A stretch of 64,000 nt of DNA from Rhizophagus clarus (Eukaryota > Glomeromycota > Glomeromycetes > Glomerales > Glomeraceae). The stretch lies in contig BLAL01000302.1 in assembly GCA_015698045.1 (NCBI GenBank), positions 124,001-188,000 on the forward strand, in the 5' to 3' direction. Below the pieces are notes generated by a model that did not search any database, had not been told where the DNA came from, and saw only the letters and a program-made list of their open reading frames with translations. Positions within the stretch are counted from its first letter, which is position 1. Every line of letters begins with the position of its first letter. Position numbers and translations under genes: made by a program. Below, piece by piece: positions 10,130-21,907 of this stretch.

Positions 10130-12256
10130 ATGCCTAATAACGTTGCTAGACGAGGCCGCGGCTCCTATAATCCTAATAGTAGGAAGGCCAGCCGCCACGA
10201 ACGGAAAAAAGATAATAATAACTCTGATAACTCTGGTTCTGACGGTGAAACCACCGTTCAGCAAAAACGTACTTGAACTACCTCTGACAACACTATGGAT
10301 GAAGACTACGTTGCCGGTCCAGCGGCTGACGTTGAAGTAGAAGGTCCCTCTTCTCCTCCTAAAGAAAATAATACTGCTTCGACTTCTCTCTCCTCCCATC
10401 CGAATATGGCTGCAGCTCTTTCTGCGCCTAATGATAACGCGTCTGAAGGACTCAACGCATCCATGCATGCTAGAACAACGACTCCTGCATCCCCCCTTAA
10501 CGCGTCGCCTGATCAGGCTACTGAAATTGATCCTCCGGCTGATCAATTCCTTGTTCAATCTCCAACCTTCTCCATCGACAGAAATGATTTTCAAGCTGCG
10601 GCTGCCCCCAACTCAGCCCCTGAAACCTTAAAGAACTTCACTACCAATAAGGCTTTGATTGATGCCGTCAACAATACCTTTTTAGAAATGTACGAATCGT
10701 ACACTGGTAAAGCTAGAATGACTGGTTCTGGTGATGCCAAACGCCTCGTTATTCATTTCCAATCCAAGGAGGCCCGTGATGCTTGCGTTGGTGCTGCTCA
10801 CCAACAGTTCCCGGATCTTGTATTTCATGCCCACGATCCTAAGCAGCTCCGGAGTGATGAGGACCTCCGAGCCATCCAAGTTACTGATATTCCTTTCTTC
10901 TTAACTAAAGACAATATCATGTCTTATTTCAAGAAATTCGGTAACATACAATCCTGTCGAGTTTACTCCAGGAAAAATGCCAAAGTACAACAAGCCAGAA
11001 TTGTCTATGATTCTGCCCTTTCTATCACTCGCTTTGACACCCAATGGGCCGTTTACTGCTTCTCCACCTGCCTCCGGGTGACTCCGTGTCATTACACAGT
11101 CGATCAGAAATCCTCCCGCCGAGCTTTTGTTGCCACGCTCACGCAATTACCTCCTAACACCAAGGATATCGACCTGGCTCCCCTCACAAGAGATCTTGGT
11201 GCTAAGGCTGTCAACGTTCCCCTTTCCCTGAATTCCTATAAACCCAAACGTTGGGCTTATGTCACGTTCAATTCTCAAGAAACAATGGATGCCGCTATGG
11301 AACAAATCATAGGTTTCCGAGGCCATACATTACAATGGAACCTCCCTGACAATACCAATAAACTTTGCCACAGATGTGGTAAATTAGGCTGTGCCCCCTC
11401 TCAGTGCCCAAGCCGCCAAGATCGAGGTCGTTCTAGGGGAAGGAACCCGGTAGCTGCACTTAAAGAACGATTCAACATCAACCAACCTACCAGAACTAAA
11501 GAGCGTTCACGCTCAGGTTCTCGTTCACGCTCGCGATCAAAAGGTCCTGGTTACTCTCAATCCTCCCAATCACAGATACCCTTGGCTAACTCCCGACTTA
11601 ATCACAATCCTCGCCAGGATCGCTCTAAATCTAATGATAAACGTGACCGTTCAGTGTCTTTTTCTACGGTCGTACGTTCCCCCCCTCCTCTCTCAACACC
11701 CGCCCAAGTTACTACTATGTCCCCTCACGAGGCTGCTAATATTTTATCCTTGTTGAAATCTCTCCAACAAGACATGGCTGACGTTCGGGATCGTATCACA
11801 GCCTTAGAACTCAACGATAGACGTATGAGTCGTATTGAGCAACACCTTGGTTTGCTACCCCCGCCTGACATCCCAACCGCTAATCAGACTTCTGCGATGC
11901 TCATAGACGCACCGGCTATACCTGCTCCTACTGTTAAACAGGTCTCTCCTCGCCCCGCTGTTTTGCCCGTACAAAGGACCCTCGACCCCCTATCTCCTGG
12001 TTTCATTCCTTCGCGACCAGTTAGCGCTCCCATCTCCGCTCCAGTTGATATCCCTGATATCTCCTCATTGTCTTCTACTTCTCATATGGCTCCCCCCTCC
12101 AGTCAAACTCACGACGAAATTCAAGCCATTAATGCGAAGCATTCAGCTATTGAAAACAAATTGGATATGCTCGCCAACTCCATTAGCGGCTTTATTGGAT
12201 CCATTGCTTCCTCTTCATATTCCTCGGACTCAGCTGATAAAGCTGGTTCTACTTAA
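10130..12256 (+). pseudogene. LINE ORF1 protein, copy A (one premature TGA)
   Basis: The family start is ATG 10130 (MPNNVARRGRGSYNPN), supported by the same start in the other two copies. Copy A has TGA at 10274-10276 where copies B and C read AGA, so an internal ATG at 10295 would give a 653-residue product. The ~708-codon protein has an acidic/Ser-rich N-terminus and two RRM-like segments (around IQVTDIPFFLTKDNIMSYF and PKRWAYVTFNSQETMDAAM). A knuckle follows with spacing C-x2-C-x4-C-x4-C (CHRCGKLGCAPSQC), an unusual CCCC instead of CCHC. Then come an RS-rich tract (RSRSGSRSRSRSK) and two coiled-coil stretches (ILSLLKSLQQDMADVRDRI; IQAINAKHSAIENKLDML). By analogy it binds element RNA and forms the retrotransposition particle. 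Confidence 0.8.
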
Positions 12257-12305
12257 TTGTTCTCCTTTTCATACCTTCCCCGTCTGATTTTATCATAGTG
12301 CTATA

Positions 12306-15300
12306 ATGACGGACAATAATTTTGATTACGATTCTTTTGTACGCAATCCCCCCAACCCCATAGACATTGATGACCTTACCTTGCAAGATTCTTTATTTTC
12401 TTCTAATTCTCCTTCGCTCTCCCCTTGTAATTCTTTTAATGTTTCCTCTCTCAACATTAACGGTCTTAAGATGTTTTCACAGAATAAGATCGAGTTATTA
12501 AATGATTTCTTTTCCCTTAAACACATCTCCTTTGGTGGTGTCATTGACACTCACATACATCCTAAACAATTGCATTTTTTGTCTAAAAGACTTCTAATTA
12601 TACTGTTTTTTCCTCTGTTTTGGATACCTCCCAACATGTTCGTTCTTCTGGGGGTGTTTCTCTTTTTATTGAAAATTCTTTGGCTTCTCATGTTCACACT
12701 TATACTTCACCTTCATCACGCTTGCTTTCTGTTGACCTATACTTTAAAGGCAACATTAAGCTCCGAATTTTTGTTGTTTATATCCCTCCTCCTTCCGATC
12801 AATCCTTGCGCGATGAAACTATCGACCTCCTTATTTCCGCCTTGTCGGAGGCTAAACGATTAGGTTTTCACCACGCAGTTTGTGGTGATTTTAATATGCA
12901 CCTTGATCAATTCTACCCTATATTTTTCAATCAACCTCAAATCGCCTCCAAACGTATCCATCGTCTTTTTAATTTTCTTTTATCAAATGGATATGCTGAC
13001 TTTACCCCTGTTAATTTTTCTTCTACATCTTTGGGCACCTTTCATCGTGCAGATATTATTTCCCGCATTGATTATGTCTGGTCTTGTCCCCTTCTTAAAC
13101 GATTTTTACTCACCTCTGTCATTTTTGACGTGCGTGATCTTAGCCTTTCTGATCATAATCCTGTTATTACTTATTACGATTCTTCCTTTTTATCTTCTTC
13201 TCTCAAGCCAGCACGTGCTCGGCAGCTTCAACGACGTTCTCGTCGTATCTTTTCCTTTGACTCAGTTACCCCCTCGCAATGGGAGGACTTTTCTGCTCAT
13301 GTTGACAATCTGTGCAATATTTCTCCCGTTGTTTTTGCTTCTTGGCACGTCAATCGTATGTGTGAATATTTACACACTAACATTATTGCTGGTGCCAATG
13401 CTATCCTACCCGCACGAACTGTTGGTAATGACCATACCCCAAAAATCCCTAAAGATTTAGAGACCCTGATACAGCATTATCGCTTCCTTAATCGTGTTCT
13501 TCACTCTGTTAGATTATTACGTAAATACCCACATACCTTTTCTTCTTCCCATAACCGTAAATGGTCTGGCTATTTGATCAGATTAAATAATATATTTAAT
13601 TTATATAAATCCATTTTTTCTTCCGTCCCTGTTTTACCTTCAACTTTACTTTCTTGTCGGACGGATAATTTTAATTCTTTATATAGTACTCTTTCACGTG
13701 CCTCTTCTTCGTTAAGAGGCTTACATCTTTTGAAAGAAAAAGAATTTCAGGATTCTTCTATTAAGGCCCATTTGGCGTCTCGCGACCAGAATTTTGATAC
13801 TGACATTTCTTCGTTTATAAGCTCAGCGCTTTCTCGCTCACGTCATCGCATCGTTTTGGATCGTGTCTTTATTGATCATCCTACTGCTCCTCAATTGTTG
13901 ACGGCTCCAAAGGACATTTCTGATGCTGTGGTTAACCATTTTCAAAATGCTGTTCCTATCAAATCCTCCCCCCTTCGCATATATCAGCTTTGCCTGATCG
14001 ATGGCGCTCTGCGTATTTACCCATGGACTCTGTTTCTCCTGATATTTATAGTTCCCTATTGTCTCCCCCTTCCTTAGAGGAATGGCTTTCTACTGTTTCT
14101 TCTATGCCCAATGGCAAAGCTCCCGGCCCTTCCATGATTACCTATGAAATGCTCAAACATCTGGGACCTGCCGCCAACTCTCTACTTTTGATACTGATCC
14201 GTAAATGTTTTGCTATTGCTGACATTCCTGATCTCTGGCAGCAAGCTATGGTTTTTCCCATCCCCAAGCCGCATGAATGGCGATGCCAATTAAAAAATAC
14301 CCGTCCCATTACACTTCTGGAAGTTATCTGAAAATCCTTTGTCAAGCTTTTTTACAATCGATTGTCTACCGTTCTCGCTACCCACAATGTTCTTAAAGGT
14401 GGCAATTTTGCGGGGCTACCAGGAGGAACTTGTCGAGATCCGATTATCACTCTTGAGTCCATCATCCATGATGCCAATCATAACAACTCTCCTCTCTGGA
14501 TTTTATCGCAAGACATCTCCAAAGCCTTTGATTCTGTCAATTTGACTATGCTGAAATTCGCTCTGGAACGCATTCGTCTACCTGCGACTGCTATCACGCT
14601 TGTTTTGTCTCTTTTTATGAACCGTTCAAATCGGGTGTTTACTGCCCACAGTGAGACTTTTTCCTACCGGGTTCGCATCGGTATAGACCAAGGCGAAGTA
14701 ATTTCCCCGCTCTTATGGGTCATTTACATCAATCCTCTTTTGACTGTTTTGAAATCTGAGATGTTGGATCCTTATGTATTACGATCCCCATCATTATCTT
14801 CCACTGATACGGTCTCTATTCCTGATATTTCTATCAACAATCTGGTCTTTATGGATGATTCCACTCTTATTTCTTCATCGAAGGCTGGACTGGAACATAT
14901 GTTATCAATTACAGAAGAATTCTATTCGTTGAATAATACTTCTGCCAACCATCAGAAATATGTCTTGATATCAAATTCATTGCCTTTGACTACCACATCC
15001 ACTATTCTCCCTGTGGAACTTCACTTATCCTTATCGTCTTTGAATGCTATCTCTTCCATCTCTGTTACTCCTCTTTCTATTACTTCTTCTTTTCGCTTTT
15101 TAGGGGTATAGTTTAATATCAAAGGTTCTCGTGATTTTGTCAGAAAACAAATCGCCAGTGAATGTAATTCGTTCGCCGCCACTCTTCGCCCGGCCAAGCT
15201 CTCTGCTAAACAAGTGGTTTACCTTTATAACTCGGTGCTCATTCCTAAACTCGAGTACCGCATGCAAGTTACCCACCTTTCAGCATCGGATTGTTATGCT

Positions 15301-17940
15301 GCTACACGATCCGTACGCTCTCTCGTCAAGCATAAGGCTAACTTTTCCCGTTCTCTTCCCAATCCTATACTTTACCTTTCCCAAGCTTTGGGCTTGATTA
15401 ATTTATCTTCTCATTTGACACAATGTCATGTTAATAATTTATTTTTGATGGCTAACTCTTCTACACCTCTTATTTAGCGTTTGTTTATTTATAGACTAAT
15501 GTTGATACAGTTTAGGTTTTTGATTCCTATTTCTCCTTTGATGGTGGATGATTGGTCCTTATGGTCCAACATGAATATTTTTAAATGTGACTATATCGCG
15601 TGCACTATTGCCTCCATGGTTTCTACCCCCTTCCGCTTGCAACACGCTCAGTTCTCTTCTACGTTGCCGGACCTTACTCTTCCTGGTCATACTCCTTTAT
15701 ATTTGTGTATGAGCCCGCAGGTTTTTAAAGTTTGCCTCAAGGTTTTGCGGAAACGTCACCTCTTTTACTTGTCGCAGTTAATTGCGCCCTCTGGCTCTCA
15801 TCTCATTTCCTGGACAGCTTATCGCACTGCTTATATCGCCCAACTTGAGGATAAGCGTGGCCGTTCCCTCCCTCATAAATGGTACTTGGACATCAAGGCC
15901 CATACGACCCTTCCTGGCTCTCATGATCAGTTGTTTGATCAGTATGTATGCCCTCCTTCTGTCACTTCTTCTATTGTTTTACTTCCCGGTGCCACTACAA
16001 CACAAAAGAATCGTCATTGGCTTGTCACGCTTGATGGCAACGGTGCTCCTCTCTTCGGCAAACAACTTAGCGTCCAACCCAAGAAAGATACCTGTGTGAT
16101 TGTCCATTGGATATCTGACTGTCTCTCTTCTCCGGGTGATGTAGTTCGCCTTCGTCCCTGTCCTGGCTGTGACGCACATGTTCCGTTTCCTTCGGCTAGT
16201 AAATATTCTGCCGTTCCGCCTCGCTGCACCTTCAAGATTTCTTTGTTGCGATCCATGATTTTGCCTACAAATTGTGAACGCATTCGTCAATCTACTTTGG
16301 AAGTCATTTCTCCTCATACTTGGGCTGATCTTAGTATCACAGTTATTCCTTATTATCGGCGTCTTGATCTTTTGCCAGATTTTTCCTCTTCTTCCTCTAT
16401 TGTTGTGGATGATTTTATTGTGTCTCCCTTTATAGACAATCAATCTTCGTTATCTTCAACGGTTCCCCTCCCGTCAGGCTTTCACTATCGTTATTATACC
16501 GATGGTTCTTTGATTAACCTCGGAACACCTGAAGTCTCGATGGGTTGGTCTTGGGTCCAAATAATTCCTGACGCTGGATATCTTAACTCTGTTGCTACAT
16601 ATGCGCACGGTACTATACAGAACTGGCCTTCCTCTACCAGAGCTGAAGCTGCTGCAATTTACGCTGCTTTAAGCGTCACTCCGGCTGATTCTACTGTTAC
16701 TATTTACACGGACTCCCAAGCTGCCATTGATGGTTTGCGACTGTGTGCATCTTCCTCCTACTCTAATAGTCGTCTATTTTACAAAACTACTAACTTCGAG
16801 CTGTGGGCTTCTATTGAGCGACTTGTTCATTCCAAAAGTCTCGCGGTCTTTCCCGTCAAAGTCAAAGGTCATGATGGCAACTACTGGAACGAATTTGCTG
16901 ATTCTCTTGCGAATTCCGCTCATCACTCTGATACGGCTCCTCTTTTGCCCGTGGACGCTTACACTTCCTCGCACCCTGTCCGTCTGGTGTATGACAACGT
17001 GGTTTGTGAATCTAATCCCAGGCGGCTCTTCAAGCTCCACTTCCAGGCCACCTTTTTGAAGGACCTTTTATCTCTCAAACGTTTTCAATTTGTATATTGC
17101 CTGTTTGACAGCGACGACTATGTCGTGGACTGGGAACTTACTTGGTTTACTCTTAATTTTTCCCCTGCTCATGATGCTTCCTTCCAGGCTTCTCACACCG
17201 CAAGACATTACACCTTCAAGTTTAAACTCTTCCTCGATGACTTGCCTCTCCTGGAAAAGTTAAAAGTCACACGTTCCGATCTCTATATTGATCTTCTTAC
17301 ATGCCGTTCGTGTCGTGATCGTATGGAGGACTTGATGCACTTGATCTTCTGCTCTAAACGCCGATCTGTCATGCATCAGATATTGCAATCTTATCAAAAT
17401 CACTTATTCTCCAAGCTTCGTGAAGCTGGTGAAATGGCTGATCAAGATCCTACACCCTTGCTCAGGAAACTCTCTTCTCTTTCTTGTTGGACCATTTCTT
17501 CCTCTAACTGGTCCTCTTACGCGCTCATCCGGGGCTGTTTACCTGCCATGTTTATTGACTTATTTGTCGATTTATCCATTCCCAGGCCGTCTGCTATGAA
17601 AGTCGTAGCTACGATACATAATAATTTCATCCGAAAACTTAGGACACGCATCTGGAATCTGCGTACTTATGACAAGAGTAAATGGGAAGACGCGATGAAC
17701 ATTACCCTTAAATTGAAAACTACTCCTCGGCCATCCAATTTGCCTGCCACGTCGTATGTGCCTTTTTCCTCGTTGCCTCCTCCGACCCATCTCGTGACTT
17801 CACGTGATTCCGAAGTTGATTGGATTAAGAACTCGATGACTCAAGGTTTGCCATGGTTTAAACATTTGTCGGGTTTTATGGGTCGTCTAACGGTGCTACT
17901 TAATAACAGCTCTTGCAGGATAGGATGTCGATTTTTATAG
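12306..17940 (+). pseudogene. LINE ORF2: endonuclease, reverse transcriptase, RNase H (copy A)
   Basis: Starts at ATG 12306 (MTDNNFDYDSF), 49 nt after ORF1. An APE-type endonuclease spans about 12450-13180: SLNINGL, the GDFN motif in HHAVCGDFNMHLD, SRIDYVW and LSDHNPV. Reverse transcriptase spans about 14090-15190: KNTRPITLL, motif A DISKAFDSV, motif B GIDQGEVISPLLW and motif C FMDD. RNase H spans about 16490-16930: YYTDGSL, STRAEAAAIY, IYTDSQAAIDG and KVKGHDGNYWNEFAD. A C-terminal CCHC follows (CRSCRDRMEDLMHLIFC, near 17300-17350), and the protein ends GCRFL. Lesions: one base lost near 12590, one C lost in a C-run near 13975, TGA at 14329, TAG at 15109 (Trp in the sister copy) and TAG at 15475 (CAG in the sister copy). 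The role would be target nicking and target-primed reverse transcription. Confidence 0.88.
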
Positions 17941-18196
17941 TGGGCGTGTTATCCGTTATTTTGTTAGCATAGTTGCTTCTACTTTGGTTGGAATATATCA
18001 AGGGGGAAGATCTAGGGAAATTTAGTGTAATGCGATTATTCTTTTTAGTTTAATTTTATTACTTTATTTTTACTTAGGAGACTATATAGTTTTGTTTTTA
18101 GTTAGTTTTATTTTCTTTTGTTTCTTTTTATTTTATGTAAATTGTATCGAGTTAATAATGATTAATAAAGATAAAGGCTACTATGCCGCGTTTGCC
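17941..18196 (+). other. 3' UTR and tail of LINE copy A
   Basis: This non-coding 3' region is strongly conserved among all elements of the array (compare 19278-19533, 21633-21892 and 30992-31247). It includes TTAGCATAGTTGCTTCTACTT, ATATATCAAGGGGGAAGATC and a T-rich stretch. The terminal 36 bases are the same sequence that opens the array at 9977. Its conservation in coding and non-coding members suggests it is the recognition segment for the reverse transcriptase. Confidence 0.7.
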
Positions 18197-18211
18197 TTGA
18201 ATTTAAATTCT
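18197..18211 (+). repeat. Array junction motif 3
   Basis: TTGAATTTAAATTCT between the tail of copy A and the 5' end of the short element 2. Confidence 0.85.
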
Positions 18212-19533
18212 GGCCGATCCCAAACTCTTTCTGCTGATCACTCTGTCCATTTTTTTTTCAGAGACACTTTTATCGTTTTTACTTATATTTCTCAGGTTTT
18301 TTGCCTAGCTAAGCTTATCTCAGGGCTTAGTTAGGGCCTCTACTAGCGATATGGAACCTCCTACGCTCAAAGACCTTGACTCTTTAACGGCTTTGGTTAG
18401 TCGGAACCATGCCACTGCCAACAAGTTGCGAAACGACCTCAAAAAATGTCGCAAGCTGCTCTCAAAGCTCGTTACTGACCTTTTGACAGTTTCCGAGCCT
18501 GCATCACACTCTCAACTCGTTACTAATATTGCCACTCTTTCTCGTATGATTTTGGACGGCTCTTTTTCTCTTGCCAATTTTCGTCGGCAAATTCTTACTG
18601 ATGAACTGCATCTATCGATGTGGACACGTGACCCAGATTTATCGAGTAATCTACACGAGGTTGCTCCTGCAGATTCCGTGACGATCAAACCAATCGTCAA
18701 GCACCTCCCCAGGCTCAAGGTTTTTCCATCAAAAAAACACCGGAAACACCGCAGAAAAAATTTCCATTTACGACAACTAATCATCTCCATCTCTTTTTTC
18801 TTTGTCTCCTTTTATTATACGACAAAGAAATTTTTAATCTGTATTCTACGCGTTTGTACGTGCTTCTTGGCCACGATCCGAATTAGATTATTCTTTTTCG
18901 AATACGTATTCTTACCTTCTACTATTCTTTATATTCTATTATTAGAATTTCATTTTCTTTTCTTTTTTCTTTTTATAGATTTTTCTTTTATAGATTTTTC
19001 TTTTCTTTTCCTTTTCTTTTTGTTCGTGTGCCTTTATCTTTATCTCATGAATCCTTTCTCCTGGCCTTTCGTGTTGTCTGAATACACAGTTTGTGTGCCC
19101 TTTACCTTTTCATCTCCTTCGACCCTCCACGTGCTCTCACATGACCTTATACCTGATTGGTTTACTAATTCAACAGATCATGGATTGCCTCGGTTTAATC
19201 TTGTGTTGAGTTTGATGGGTCGTCTAACGGTGCTACATACTAACAGCCTTGGCAGGGTGGGATGTCGATTTTTATAGTGGGCGTGTCATCCGTTATTATG
19301 TTAGCATAGTTGCTTCTACTTTGGTTGGAATATATCAAGGGGGAAGATCTAGGGAAATTTAGTGTAATGTGATTTTTCTTTTAGATTAATTTTATTACTT
19401 TATTTTTACTTAGAAGACTATTTAGCTTTATTTTTAGTTAGTTTTATTTTTTTGTTTTCTTTTTACATTTGTTTTAAATTGTATCGATTAAATAATGATT
19501 AATAAAGATAAAGGCTTCTATGCCGCGTTTGCC
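18212..19533 (+). mobile_element. Short 1.3-kb derivative of the LINE family (element 2)
   Basis: It keeps the family's 5' UTR signal (CTGCTGATCACTCTGTCCATT) and the complete 3' region, but almost all of ORF1 and ORF2 is replaced by one unrelated open frame. It is bounded on both sides by the 15-bp junction motif, so it inserted as a unit. This is the structure of a non-autonomous partner mobilised in trans by the long element. Confidence 0.75.
18351..19277 (+). CDS. Chimeric 308-residue ORF of element 2
   Basis: Intact frame from ATG 18351 to TAG 19275-19277. Residues 1-100 (MEPPTLKDLDSLTALV...) are helical and charged with heptad-like Leu, compatible with a coiled coil. Residues about 115-140 are strongly basic (PSKKHRKHRRKN), a possible RNA-binding or nuclear signal. 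Residues about 145-230 are hydrophobic Phe/Leu runs from a T-rich stretch and may not be a real domain. The last ~30 residues (MGRLTVL...GRVGCRFL) match the C-terminus of the LINE ORF2 in the same frame. No catalytic motif is present. Whether it is translated is unknown, but a 927-nt frame free of stops, while neighbouring copies are riddled with them, is notable. It could be an RNA-binding helper or an accidental fusion. Confidence 0.5.
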   Translation: MEPPTLKDLDSLTALVSRNHATANKLRNDLKKCRKLLSKLVTDLLTVSEPASHSQLVTNIATLSRMILDGSFSLANFRRQILTDELHLSMWTRDPDLSSNLHEVAPADSVTIKPIVKHLPRLKVFPSKKHRKHRRKNFHLRQLIISISFFFVSFYYTTKKFLICILRVCTCFLATIRIRLFFFEYVFLPSTILYILLLEFHFLFFFLFIDFSFIDFSFLFLFFLFVCLYLYLMNPFSWPFVLSEYTVCVPFTFSSPSTLHVLSHDLIPDWFTNSTDHGLPRFNLVLSLMGRLTVLHTNSLGRVGCRFL

Positions 19534-21632
19534 TTGAATTTAAATTCTGGTCGTTCCCTCCCACATAAATGGTATTTGGATATTCAGGCTACTACTACCA
19601 TCCCTGACTCTCACGACCGTTTATACGATCGTTACGTGTGTTCTCCTACCAACATTCCCGCTACTTCTTTGGTTCCTGGTGTCACTACTAATCAAAAGAA
19701 TAGGCATTGGCTTGTTACATTAGATGGCAACGCTGCTCCTCTTTTTGGCAAGCAGCTTACCGTTCAACCTAAGAAAGATACTTGTACAATTGTTCATTGG
19801 ACGTCCGATTGTCTCTCCTCTCCTGGTGATGTTATCCGCCTCCACTCTTGCCCGGGTTGTGAAGCTCATGTCCCCTTTCCCGCTGCTAATAAATACACCA
19901 CTGTTGAACCTAGGTGTACTTTCACGGTCTCCCTTCTAAGGTCTCTGATTCTCCCTACCCAAAGTGAGCGCATTCGGCCTACTACTACGGAAGTGGTTTC
20001 CCCCTATTCTTGGGCTGACCTAGGTACTATAGTGGCATCATATTACACTCGTCTATCTATTCCTCCCAACTTCTCTTCTTCCCTCCCTGCGGTGAATGGT
20101 GATTTGCCAGGTTCTCTAGTTTTGTTTGGCTCATCTTCTGGTCTCCCTTCTCCTGTCATTCTTCTACCGGATTCTCACTACCGGTATTATACTGATGGTT
20201 CTCTCATAAACCTTGGAACGCCTGCTGTCTCAATGGGTTGGTCCTGGGTCCAGATTATCCCGATGCTGGGTACCTCAATTCCGTTGCCACTTATGCACAT
20301 GGTACTATTAGTCATTGGCCTTCCTCCACTAGAGCTGAAACCGCTGCGATTTATGCTGCTCTATGCGTCACTCCCGAAGCTTCTGTTGTTTCCATCTACA
20401 CAGATTCTCAAGCCGCTATTGATGGTTTGCGTCTTTGCGCTTCCTCTACTTATACTAACAGTCGGTTATATTACAAACCCACCAATTTTGAACTATGGGC
20501 TTCTATAGAATGCTGCGTTCGTGAGAAACGGCTGTCTGTTTTTCCCGTTAAAGTCAAAGGTCACGATGGCAATTATTGGAATGATTTTGCCGACTCTCTT
20601 GCTAACTCTGCTCATCAGTCAGATGATGCTTTTCCCCTTCCTGAGGCCATCTACACCTCTGCGCACAGTATCCGTCTGGCTTACGATGATATTGTTTGTG
20701 AATCCAATCCTAGGCGTCTCTTTAAGGCTTATTATCAGGCTACTTACATGAGGGACCTCTTATCACTCCACCGCTTTCAGTTTATTTTTTGTTTGACTGA
20801 TCGGGATGATTATATTGTTGACTGGGATCTTACCTGGTTCACCCTTAATTTCTCTCCATCTCACGACGCTTCCTTTCAGGCTCAACATGCTTCGCGACAT
20901 TACACCTTCAAATTCAAGCTTTTCCTTGACGACTTGCCTCTCCTGGAGAAGTTGAAAATTACACGTCCAGATCTTTATATTGATCTTTTAACGTGCCGCT
21001 CTTGCTGCATTCGCAAAGAAGATCTGATGCACTTTATTCTCTGCTCCAAATGATGTACCGTTATGCACCAGATTTTACAATCCTACCAGAATCATTTATT
21101 CTCCAAGCTTCGCGAAGCTGGTGAATTGGCTGATGTGGATCCCACGCCAATGATCAGGAAGCTTTCTTCTCTTTCTTGCTGGTCTATTTCCTCTTCTAAT
21201 TGGTCCTCGTATGCTCTCGTTTGGGGTTGCCTACCCAAACTTTTTATTGATTTGTTTGTAGAATTATCTATTCCTAAACAATCAGCTATGAAGGTGGTAG
21301 CTGCGATTCACAACAACTTTGTTCAAAAATTTTGAAAACGCATCTGGAATCTGCGTACCTATGACAAAAGTAGATGGGAAGATGCGATGAACATTACTCT
21401 CAAATTGAAAACTACTCCTCGGCCTTCTAATTTGCCGGCCACTTTTTATGTGCCTTTCTCTTCACTACCTCTTCTGACCCCTCTCGTGAATTCACGTGAC
21501 TCCGGAACTGATTGGATAAAAAACTCGATGATTCAGGGATTACCATGGTATAATCATTTATCGGGTTTTATGAGTCGTCTAACGGTGCTACTTAATAACA
21601 GCTTTTGCAGGATGGGATGTCGATTTTTATAG
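19495..21632 (+). pseudogene. Truncated LINE ORF2 (RNase H and C-terminal CCHC), element 3
   Basis: ATG 19495 lies in the tail of the upstream element and reads in frame through the junction motif (MINKDKGFYAAFALNLNS) into the truncated ORF2. The segment carries the region upstream of RNase H, then RNase H motifs (YYTDGSL; STRAETAAIY; IYTDSQAAIDG; KVKGHDGNYWNDFAD), a C-terminal CRSC...H...C and the GCRFL ending. One base is lost near 20258, shifting from the first frame to the second. Stops follow at 21051-21053 (TGA after CSK) and about 21333 (TGA), the second where copy A reads AGG. It aligns with copy A at the protein level along its full length while many third codon positions differ. Confidence 0.8.
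19534..19548 (+). repeat. Array junction motif 4
   Basis: Same 15-mer between element 2 and the 5'-truncated element 3. Confidence 0.85.
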
Positions 21633-21892
21633 TGGGCGTGTTATCCGTTATTATGTTAGCATAGTTGCTTCTACTTTGGTTGGAATATATCAAGGGGGAA
21701 GATCTAGGGAAATTTAGTGTAATGCGATTATTCTTTTAGATTAATTTTTATTACTTTATTTTTACTTAAAAGACTATATAGCTTTATTTTTAGTTAGTTT
21801 TATTTTATTTTTGTTATCTTTTTATTTTTTTTATAAATTGTATCGATTAAATAATAATTAATAAAGATATTGGCTTCTATGCCGCGTTTGCC
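19549..21892 (+). mobile_element. 5'-truncated LINE copy (element 3)
   Basis: The sequence begins inside ORF2 at the codons for GRSLPHKWY and runs to the full 3' tail. That is the expected product of incomplete target-primed reverse transcription. It is bounded by 15-bp junction motifs on both sides. Confidence 0.85.
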
Positions 21893-21907
21893 TTGAATTT
21901 AAATTCT
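21893..21907 (+). repeat. Array junction motif 5
   Basis: Same 15-mer between element 3 and element 4. Confidence 0.85.

Larger units (their letters stand above)
10028..18196 (+). mobile_element. Non-LTR retrotransposon, nearly full-length copy A
   Basis: This 8.2-kb copy has a short 5' UTR (CTGATCACTCTGTCCATT motif at about 10050-10070), ORF1, a 49-nt spacer, ORF2, and a 256-nt 3' region with the conserved TTAGCATAGTTGCTTCTACTT. It ends in AATAAAGATAAAGGCTACTATGCC... instead of a poly(A) tail. It sits between two identical 15-bp junction motifs. The element is of the APE-endonuclease class with RNase H. I do not assign a clade; Tad- or I-like groups are the nearest by domain order. It carries few lesions (one stop in ORF1, two frameshifts and three stops in ORF2), so it is the youngest or best preserved long copy here. 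Confidence 0.85.

Noticed and set aside
12326-12550. Minus-strand and alternate-frame ORFs inside the LINE copies (for example 15979-16443, 16014-16283, 23982-24227)
   Set aside because: They are shadows of ORF1/ORF2 coding sequence and lack motifs.
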